Shown here: in pieces, positions 6,241-10,825 of the stretch
Numbering within the stretch: the first letter of the stretch is position 1
How the letters are laid out: every line of letters starts with the position of its first letter
Assembly: GCA_031253705.1 (NCBI GenBank)
Contig: JAIRVW010000062.1
Span: 1 to 10,825, forward strand
DNA: 10,825 nt
Direction of reading: 5' to 3'
Origin: Brucellaceae bacterium
GTDB taxonomy: Bacteria > Pseudomonadota > Alphaproteobacteria > Rhizobiales > Rhizobiaceae
Translations under genes and position numbers: made by a program
Notes under the pieces: model-generated
The model's database searches: none
Told to the model about the DNA's origin: nothing
The model's input: only the letters and a program-made list of their open reading frames with translations

Positions 6241-7383
6241 TCAAAGCTTAGGCAGTGTGGTAACAACAGACTGCTTGCCGTCTTTCACTTCCACGAGGAA
6301 GCTCTCACGGTTGACTTCGCCTTTGTCGTCCCATGTGGTTTCCATCAGGATACCCGGCTCATAAGCAGGAGTAATGGTCAAACCATGGAGTGTATCGGCA
6401 AATGCCTGACGATCAACTTTGCCGTTTTTCGTGGTCACATATTTCACGATATAAGCGCCCATATAGGCTTTGATCGCATTGTGATCCGGCTTGTAGCCAT
6501 ATTTGGCTTCAAACTTTTTGGCAAAATCCTGCACAGCCTGCACCGGCGCATCGGCTGTCAGGCCGACATGGCCGCGTACACCGTTCACCGCATCACCGGC
6601 CAGATCAATCACCTTCTGGTTCATCAGTGTGGTTTCGCCGAAGATTGGCTGTTTCACGCCCTGCTTTTGCATTTCTTTCAGCAGACGCGCGCTTTCTTCT
6701 TCATGCAGATAGGCAAAGATCACATCGGCATTGCTGTCTTTGAGCTTGACCACGTCAGCCGCAAAATCAGCCTGACCGACTTCACTGGAAACATCACCGA
6801 CAAGCTTGATGTCGTGTTTTTCCAGTTCAGCAACAAAAGCATCGCGTCCGCCTTTGCCGAAATCATTATTGACCCATGCAACAGCAACAGTTTTCGCGCT
6901 CAGCTCACTGGTGAGATATTTCACCAGTTTCGGCATCGACTGCTGTGCACCAAATGAAGTGCGGAAAATATAAGGATTACCGAGATCGGTAATAAACGGC
7001 GCCTCCGCACCGGTCAGCTGCGGCACGCCATTCTGCATAGCGACCATCATATTGACCTTGACCGAACCGGAATAAATCGGCCCCATGATCACATAGGCAC
7101 CGTCATCGATCGCCTTCTGCACCATAGCGCGCGAGGTGGTTGCATCGGTCTGCGTGTCATAATCGGTGACCTCAACCTGCTGGCCGAGAATCCCGCCCGC
7201 TCCGTTGATCTCCTCAACAGCCAGCTTCAGACCATCGCGCCAATTGGTGCCAACGGTCGCACCAGCGCCGGACAGTTCAATCACATCAGCGATTTTGATT
7301 GTTTCAGCCGCAAAACTCATCTGCGGCAATGCAGCTGACAAGGCAGCTGCTGCAGTTAAAGCCAGTAAATGTCTTCTGTTCAT
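6241..7383 (-). CDS. LivJ/LivK-like periplasmic substrate-binding protein
   Basis: A 380-residue type I periplasmic binding protein (Peripla_BP_6 / Leu-binding-like). It starts with a Sec-type signal peptide: N-R-R-H at 2-5, a hydrophobic run to L19, and probable cleavage near S-F-A/A-E at 25-26. The paired arginines hint at Tat but the motif is incomplete. The mature protein opens with I-K-I-A-D-V-I-E-L-S-G and contains A-V-E-E-I-N-G-A-G-G-I-L-G and G-P-I-Y-S-G-S, typical of the family. The ATG at 7383 has a strong GGGAGG site just upstream; an upstream in-frame ATG at 7470 would bury the signal peptide and is rejected. As first gene of the operon it delivers substrate to LivHMGF. Sequence alone does not fix the ligand; family members bind branched-chain amino acids, other amino acids, amides or aromatic acids. 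Confidence 0.93.
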   Translation of the reverse strand: MNRRHLLALTAAAALSAALPQMSFAAETIKIADVIELSGAGATVGTNWRDGLKLAVEEINGAGGILGQQVEVTDYDTQTDATTSRAMVQKAIDDGAYVIMGPIYSGSVKVNMMVAMQNGVPQLTGAEAPFITDLGNPYIFRTSFGAQQSMPKLVKYLTSELSAKTVAVAWVNNDFGKGGRDAFVAELEKHDIKLVGDVSSEVGQADFAADVVKLKDSNADVIFAYLHEEESARLLKEMQKQGVKQPIFGETTLMNQKVIDLAGDAVNGVRGHVGLTADAPVQAVQDFAKKFEAKYGYKPDHNAIKAYMGAYIVKYVTTKNGKVDRQAFADTLHGLTITPAYEPGILMETTWDDKGEVNRESFLVEVKDGKQSVVTTLPKL

Positions 7384-7503
7384 AAACCCCTCCCAAGGCT
7401 CCCCAACCGGATGGGATTTATTCTGTATGCACCGCCATTCATCCGCTCCTGCGAAGTGCAGGAATAACAAATGTTCTGCAATTCACAAAAATGTATCGGG
7501 AAT

Positions 7504-7551
7504 GGCCGGAGTTTCAGCCCATCAGAATCTGATTTAGCGGCTTGTCCGGCC
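7504..7551 (-). other. Nested three-helix hairpin in the presumed liv leader
   Basis: Three helices stack inside one another: GGCCGGA/TCCGGCC (7504-7510 with 7545-7551), AGCC/GGCT (7516-7519 with 7539-7542) and ATCAGA/TCTGAT (7521-7526 with 7528-7533). That makes 17 base pairs in 48 bases. The one-base innermost loop is too tight for RNA, so one or two pairs there would open. It would lie in the 5' leader of the liv transcript about 120 bases before the start. No T-run directly follows, so it is not a plain terminator; an attenuator or regulator site is possible. Confidence 0.45.
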
Positions 7552-7665
7552 TCTTGCAAGCGCACGCACGATGACCGGAGCCTGTCTGCCACAATATTAT
7601 TCAAACAAAGAACTTTATAATATAAGAGAGCAGTTAAATGCCTTGTCTTTTCTGCTGTGAACACG

Positions 7666-7692
7666 TCATAAGTGACAGTATGTTATCATAAG
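7666..7692. repeat. 7-bp direct repeat upstream of the ialB-like promoter
   Basis: TCATAAG occurs at 7666-7672 and 7686-7692, start to start 20 bp, about two helical turns. It lies just upstream of the proposed -35 at 7705. The geometry suits an activator or response-regulator binding same-face half-sites. The repeat is seen; the role is inferred. Confidence 0.35.
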
Positions 7693-7704
7693 AAAAGTAC
7701 TATT

Positions 7705-7734
7705 TTGTAATGCCTGTTCAATCATGCGTATAGT
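7705..7734 (+). promoter_or_regulatory. Candidate sigma70 promoter of the ialB-like gene
   Basis: TTGTAA (7705-7710) and TATAGT (7729-7734) are separated by 18 bases and match four and five of six consensus bases. Transcription would start near 7741, giving a leader of about 25 bases that includes the GGGAG ribosome binding site. Confidence 0.55.
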
Positions 7735-7765
7735 ATAGAAAACACCTTAGCAGGGAGAGTATTCA

Positions 7766-8314
7766 ATGAAGAAAACAAGACAGCCTGTACTGCGTGCCAT
7801 CGCCTTAATCACGTCGGCCGTCACAATCAGCACTGCCGCACCGGCATGGGCAGCCGATGGTCTGCCAGGGGGCGCTTCATCGCTCTCGGAAACTTATGGC
7901 AACTGGACAGTCTCCTGTCTCGTTCAGAAACAGGGCGAAACGCAAAAAGTGCTCTGCTCCATGTCGCAGCAGCAGGTTGATGACAAAAGACAGCGCGCGC
8001 TTGCCGTTGAACTCAGCCCTGACAAAAACGGTGCTGCCGGTGCTTTTGTCTTGCCGTTCGGCCTTAATCTCGCTGCCGGTGCAACTCTGCAGATTGATGA
8101 AACACCGGCCGACAAGCCGTTAGCTTTTACGACCTGCCTTCCTGCCGGTTGCATTGTGCCCGTCAGTTTTGATGCCGCCAAAGCTGATGCTATCGGCAAA
8201 GGCAAGAATCTCTCCGTGCTCGCTCAGGCTGTTGACGGCAATAATCTGAAACTCAATGTACCGCTGGACGGATTTGCCTCTGCATTGAAGCGCACCAGAG
8301 AATTGCTGAAATAA
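7766..8314 (+). CDS. IalB-family (invasion-associated locus B) exported protein
   Basis: A 182-residue secreted protein of the IalB family, common in Hyphomicrobiales and named after the Bartonella invasion locus protein. A Sec signal peptide spans about residues 1-29 (K-K-T-R start, hydrophobic core, A-W-A/A cleavage). The mature part opens with the family's Y-G-N-W-T-V-S-C block (44-51). It has four cysteines, C51, C64, C124 and C129, placed as in the family and likely to form disulfides in the periplasm. L-P-A-G-C-I-V-P at 125-132 is the second conserved block. The start has a GGGAG site 8 bases upstream. It is monocistronic with its own promoter and terminator. The biochemical role is unknown; the invasion name should not be taken as proof of pathogenicity. 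Confidence 0.9.
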   Translation: MKKTRQPVLRAIALITSAVTISTAAPAWAADGLPGGASSLSETYGNWTVSCLVQKQGETQKVLCSMSQQQVDDKRQRALAVELSPDKNGAAGAFVLPFGLNLAAGATLQIDETPADKPLAFTTCLPAGCIVPVSFDAAKADAIGKGKNLSVLAQAVDGNNLKLNVPLDGFASALKRTRELLK

Positions 8315-8336
8315 GCTCTGAACACACATATCAATT

Positions 8337-8367
8337 AAAAAAGCTCCGGCAGTGCCGGAGCTTTTTT
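8337..8367. terminator. Intrinsic terminator after the ialB-like gene
   Basis: GCTCCGGC (8343-8350) pairs perfectly with GCCGGAGC (8354-8361), flanked by six A (8337-8342) and six T (8362-8367). It starts 23 bases after the ialB stop. The symmetric A and T runs let it also stop transcripts from the opposite direction, such as read-through from the tRNA gene. Confidence 0.95.
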
Positions 8368-8385
8368 CATGAAATCACATAGCCG

Positions 8386-8437
8386 GTGACCGAATCGAAC
8401 GAAAAACACTGATTCTCATTCAGATCAGTGCCGTCAC
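8386..8437. other. Nested inverted repeats between the terminator and tRNA-Gln
   Basis: CACTGAT (8407-8413) and ATCAGTG (8424-8430) form a 7-bp stem with a 10-base loop, enclosed by GTGAC (8386-8390) and GTCAC (8433-8437). The stretch CGAATCGAAC at 8391-8400 resembles the reverse complement of a tRNA T-arm, but no cloverleaf can be built. It lies downstream of tRNA-Gln and might be a tRNA remnant or a processing structure. Confidence 0.3.
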
Positions 8438-8563
8438 TTTTAAAATTATTCGCAGGAAACAGAATCAAAATACCCGCAGATTGCGGCACATAAGGTGCGC
8501 AAAGAGTGGTATGTGCCCTGTTCAGGCAAACTATCTGTATAATGTGCGGATTGAGAAGAAGAT

Positions 8564-8637
8564 TGGCTGGGGAACCTGGATTCGAACCAAGACTAACGGA
8601 GTCAGAGTCCGTCGTTCTACCATTAAACTATTCCCCA
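8564..8637 (-). tRNA. tRNA-Gln (anticodon CTG)
   Basis: A full cloverleaf folds on the minus strand. It has a 7-bp acceptor stem TGGGGAA/TTCCCCA, a D-arm GTTT-AATGGTA-GAAC, and an anticodon stem ACGGA/TCCGT with loop CTCTGAC giving anticodon CTG at 8605-8603. A five-base variable loop is followed by the T-arm CTTGG-TTCGAAT-CCAGG. The discriminator base is G and the CCA end is encoded (8566-8564). A U1 start, CTG anticodon and G73 fit glutamine (codon CAG). Confidence 0.95.
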
Positions 8638-8689
8638 GCAACGCTGCTCTGTGAGAGCGAAGCGGTGACGCTTGCGGCGTCGTGGTGGT

Positions 8690-8718
8690 CATATAATTGA
8701 TATTTTCACAAATGCAAA
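8690..8718 (-). promoter_or_regulatory. Candidate promoter of tRNA-Gln
   Basis: On the minus strand TTTGCA (8718-8713) and TATATG (8695-8690) are 17 bases apart, four of six matches each. The GC-rich stretch after the -10 fits a stable-RNA promoter. A leader of about 45 bases would precede the tRNA. The -35 also forms one arm of a small TGCAAA/TTTGCA hairpin (8713-8729). Confidence 0.35.
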
Positions 8719-8792
8719 CCCTCTTTGCACTGATTTCAATATATTTTTCCACAGATCACAAAATTCTCCTTTCTCTTAGCAATTTGCGCCCC

Positions 8793-8821
8793 TTGGTAAA
8801 TCGGCAAAGGACTGTTACATT
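8793..8821 (+). promoter_or_regulatory. Candidate promoter of ppx-rlmE
   Basis: TTGGTA (8793-8798) and TACATT (8816-8821) have a 17-base spacer. Transcription would begin near 8828, 20 bases before the first ATG of ppx. Confidence 0.4.
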
Positions 8822-8847
8822 AAGGGCAACGTGAAATAGTCTGCACC

Positions 8848-10599
8848 ATGCCTGCGTCCCTGAAGGGTTCGCGCGGTGCCAAAAGGACAAAAACTTTGAA
8901 GAACCCCGATCTGCACACCCCAAAGGTGTCTATCAACGGGGCGTCTGGCGGCAAAGAAGGAAAACCCTCTCCCTCTGAACCGCCGAATACAGGGCAACGG
9001 TCAGGCCGTTTTCCTGTCGGCTCATCGTCACCAAAGCCCGTGGCAGATGAATCGGGACGCTTCGATAAAAAACAGCGCAAACGCGCCCGCAGGCGTAAAG
9101 CCGGCAAAAACAACGGCACGGAAGCAGCAACATCCGGCGCGCAAGGCTCACGTCTTGACGCTGAACGGGGAGTTGCGGGCAGTGACAAGCCTGCCCCTGC
9201 GCGGATTTCCCGTAACGACAATCATTCCGATTCTGTCAAAAGCGGTCAGAAGAGCGGGAAGAAACTTTCCAACCGCCGCAGACGCTCGCGCCGCAAAAAG
9301 CAGCAGCAGGAAAATAATGCACCTGCGCAGGCCGTACAGGTTGCAGCGCCGGCACAGGCGACTGCGCAGACACATGCCGCCAAACATCCTGCTCAGCACC
9401 ATATAACAGGGCATGCATCCGGCAGACATGGGCATAAAGCGGTTCATGCCAAACCGGAAACTGCAGATCACAGCAAACATCGTCCGCAGCATAACCAGCC
9501 GAACGGGGCACAGACTGCACAGCCGCGCGCCTATGAGCCGCCGCTTTATGCAGCGCTCGACCTTGGCACCAATAATTGCCGTCTGCTGATTGCCACGCCG
9601 AGCAGGCCCGGCCAGTTCCGCGTTGTCGATTCCTTCTCGCGCATTGTGCGCCTCGGTGAAGGCTTCGGCACAACCGGACGCCTCAGCGATCAGGCAATGA
9701 GCCGCGCCATTGAAGCGCTGAAAATCTGCCGCGATAAGCTTGAGAGCAAAAATATCCGCCGCAGACGTCTGATTGCCACCGAGGCCTGCCGCTCCGCCAG
9801 CAATGGTGCCGAGTTTTTGCAACGCGTGCGGGAAGAAGCCGGACTGGAACTGGAAATTGTCGATCGCCAGACCGAGGCGAGCCTTGCGGTTTCCGGCTGT
9901 GGCACACTGGTCAATCGCGAAACTGATGCACTGGTGCTGTTTGATATCGGCGGTGGTTCTTCGGAAATCGCTCTGATTGATGTAACCTGCCGTCGCTCTT
10001 CACGACTTGCAGAACATATCACCGCATGGACCTCCCTGCCCGTCGGCGTTGTGACACTGGCAGAGAAATTCGGCGGGCGCGATGTCACGCCGGAAAATTA
10101 TGCGGAAATGGTCACCTATGTCGCCAATCTGCTCAATGATTTCAGTGAGCGCCATAAACTTGGCGAACTGGCGCAGAGCACGCATTTCCATCTGCTCGGC
10201 ACTTCGGGAACCGTGACCACGCTGGCCGGTATTCATCTGGGGCTTGAGCGCTATGACCGCCGCCGTGTCGACGGCATGTGGATGGGCGCGCAGGATGTGA
10301 CCGATATGACGGAAAAGCTGCTGTCATGGGATTTCAAGACCCGTGTCGCCAATCCGTGTATCGGTGCGGATCGCGCCGATCTGGTGCTGGCCGGTTGTGC
10401 TATTCTGGACGCCATCCGCCAGATCTGGCCGAGTGAAAGATTGCTGGTTGCCGATCGCGGTTTGCGCGAAGGCATCCTCACTGAATTGATGTCCCGCGAT
10501 GGTGCATGGCGCCACCGCCGCCCTCATCAGGCAAAAGAAACTTATATGAAGAACGGTTCCGGCAGGGACACTCAGACAAAAGGCAGACAGTCGATATGA
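8848..10599 (+). CDS. ppx: Exopolyphosphatase / pppGpp phosphohydrolase family (Ppx/GppA) with long basic N-terminal extension
   Basis: A 583-residue protein. Residues ~232-545 are the Ppx/GppA catalytic region of the ASKHA fold. Phosphate-binding motifs are [10 protein letters not shown] at 238-247, D-I-G-G-G-S-S-E at 366-373 and G-T-S-G-T-V-T-T at 451-458. Members remove terminal phosphate from polyphosphate or convert pppGpp to ppGpp; the sequence does not decide which. No HD-type C-terminal domain is visible, so this is the short two-domain form. Residues 1-230 are low-complexity and probably disordered, with basic clusters at 74-87 and 143-151 and 11 histidines at 176-215. The ATG at 8848 has no nearby ribosome binding site. 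An in-frame TTG at 8896 has AAAGGA 8 bases upstream and may be the true start, giving 567 residues. The stop overlaps the rlmE start as ATGA, implying one operon. Confidence 0.92.
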   Translation: MPASLKGSRGAKRTKTLKNPDLHTPKVSINGASGGKEGKPSPSEPPNTGQRSGRFPVGSSSPKPVADESGRFDKKQRKRARRRKAGKNNGTEAATSGAQGSRLDAERGVAGSDKPAPARISRNDNHSDSVKSGQKSGKKLSNRRRRSRRKKQQQENNAPAQAVQVAAPAQATAQTHAAKHPAQHHITGHASGRHGHKAVHAKPETADHSKHRPQHNQPNGAQTAQPRAYEPPLYAALDLGTNNCRLLIATPSRPGQFRVVDSFSRIVRLGEGFGTTGRLSDQAMSRAIEALKICRDKLESKNIRRRRLIATEACRSASNGAEFLQRVREEAGLELEIVDRQTEASLAVSGCGTLVNRETDALVLFDIGGGSSEIALIDVTCRRSSRLAEHITAWTSLPVGVVTLAEKFGGRDVTPENYAEMVTYVANLLNDFSERHKLGELAQSTHFHLLGTSGTVTTLAGIHLGLERYDRRRVDGMWMGAQDVTDMTEKLLSWDFKTRVANPCIGADRADLVLAGCAILDAIRQIWPSERLLVADRGLREGILTELMSRDGAWRHRRPHQAKETYMKNGSGRDTQTKGRQSI

Positions 10600-10825
10600 G
10601 CGGCTCTGGAAGCAAATCCGGTAAATCTAAATTCGGGAATACCACCGGTGGCCGCGGCGGCGCAGGCACACGCGGTATGCATGTGCGCGTTAAGAAAAAG
10701 GCCGGCACGATTAAAGAAACATCGCGTCGCTGGCTGGAACGCCACCTCAACGATCCTTATGTGCAGCAGTCCAAAGCAGACGGCTATCGCTCCCGTGCGG
10801 CCTATAAGCTGATCGAGATCAATGA
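10596..10825 (+). CDS. rlmE: 23S rRNA (uridine-2'-O)-methyltransferase RlmE/FtsJ (5' part)
   Basis: The first 76 codons are present and the gene runs off the window. A Gly/Ser/Lys-rich basic leader (residues 1-25) is followed by [11 protein letters not shown] and [14 protein letters not shown], then [14 protein letters not shown], the conserved FtsJ/RrmJ N-terminal block with the catalytic-tetrad lysine in A-Y-K-L. The enzyme uses SAM to methylate a 23S rRNA uridine in the A-site region (U2552 in E. coli). The SAM-binding motif lies beyond the edge. The ATG shares ATGA with the ppx stop and has only a weak AAGG-type site upstream, so coupling to ppx is likely. Confidence 0.93.
   Translation, partial: MSGSGSKSGKSKFGNTTGGRGGAGTRGMHVRVKKKAGTIKETSRRWLERHLNDPYVQQSKADGYRSRAAYKLIEIN

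Larger units (their letters stand above)
7384..7765. promoter_or_regulatory. 382-bp divergent regulatory region between the liv operon and the ialB-like gene
   Basis: No gene is visible here; short frames have no ribosome binding site and no family resemblance. On the liv side there is a small hairpin TCCTGC/GCAGGA (7447-7463) and a larger nested hairpin (7504-7551). The centre (about 7591-7625) is AT-rich, with a 7-bp inverted repeat ATATTAT/ATAATAT (7594-7600 and 7617-7623) that could be an operator or promoter element. On the ialB side lie a direct repeat (7666-7692) and a candidate promoter (7705-7734). I could not pin down the liv promoter; if it lies in the AT-rich centre, the liv leader would be about 200 bases long. 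Confidence 0.5.

Noticed and set aside
5150..6364. A 404-codon plus-strand reading frame opposite livH and part of the binding-protein gene
   Set aside because: The translation is Gln/Arg/His/Asn-rich with no family resemblance and no ribosome binding site, and it lies wholly antisense to clear transporter genes. It is an antisense artefact of their codon use.
7380..7664. 94-codon minus-strand frame across the liv leader
   Set aside because: It crosses the binding-protein start in another frame, has no ribosome binding site or recognisable domain, and overlaps structured leader sequence.
8371..8440. Possible second tRNA gene suggested by GTTCGATTCG on the minus strand
   Set aside because: The flanks do not form a T-stem and no acceptor or anticodon arm can be built.
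8506..8700. Plus-strand frame containing A-G-E-P-G-F-E-P-R-L-T-E-S-E-S
   Set aside because: This is the familiar translation of the complement of a tRNA gene; the region is tRNA-Gln on the minus strand.
8713..8729. TGCAAA/TTTGCA hairpin as a terminator
   Set aside because: Only 6 bp, low GC, no T-run on either side, and it overlaps a better explanation as the tRNA promoter -35 region.
1..10825. Mobile elements, CRISPR arrays, phage genes or toxin-antitoxin pairs
   Set aside because: No transposase, integrase, regularly spaced repeats with unique spacers, or small toxin pair was seen on either strand; every long convincing frame belongs to a known family.

Overview
The window looks like a chromosomal segment of an alphaproteobacterium of the order Hyphomicrobiales, most likely the Brucella/Ochrobactrum/Pseudochrobactrum group. 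The support is an IalB-family secreted protein, a ppx-rlmE pair with an ATGA overlap, a short two-domain Ppx and moderate GC content. This is inference from gene content, not a database match. Almost everything is recognisable core or common accessory metabolism; I see no phage, insertion sequence, CRISPR array or toxin module.
Left part (1-2730): the 5' end of an unidentified leftward gene, then a divergent pair made of an ArsR-type repressor (leftward) and a small ABM-fold monooxygenase-like protein (rightward). They share a 77-bp gap holding a candidate operator and promoter. Downstream on the plus strand is a glutathione-independent, zinc- and NAD-dependent formaldehyde dehydrogenase (fdhA), closed by a strong bidirectional hairpin terminator.
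Middle (2730-7383): a complete leftward branched-chain-amino-acid-type (HAAT family) ABC importer operon, in the order substrate-binding protein, livH, livM, livG, livF. The last four are very tight (ATGA, ATGA, 3-bp gap). An 11-bp inverted repeat separates the binding-protein gene from the permease genes, as expected if it tunes the excess of binding protein. The 3' end of livF is followed by two further copies of its terminal palindrome.
Right part (7384-10825): a 382-bp regulatory gap with several inverted and direct repeats, an exported IalB-family protein with its own terminator, a leftward tRNA-Gln(CTG), then ppx (exopolyphosphatase/GppA family with a long basic, His-rich N-terminal extension) overlapping the start of rlmE (23S rRNA 2'-O-methyltransferase), which runs off the window.
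The points most worth a second look are the three palindromes at the livF 3' end with a compensatory change, the nested hairpin in the liv leader, the livH-upstream hairpin, the apparently leaderless arsR with an operator over its -10, and the Ppx extension with its competing start codon. None of these is proof of a new system.
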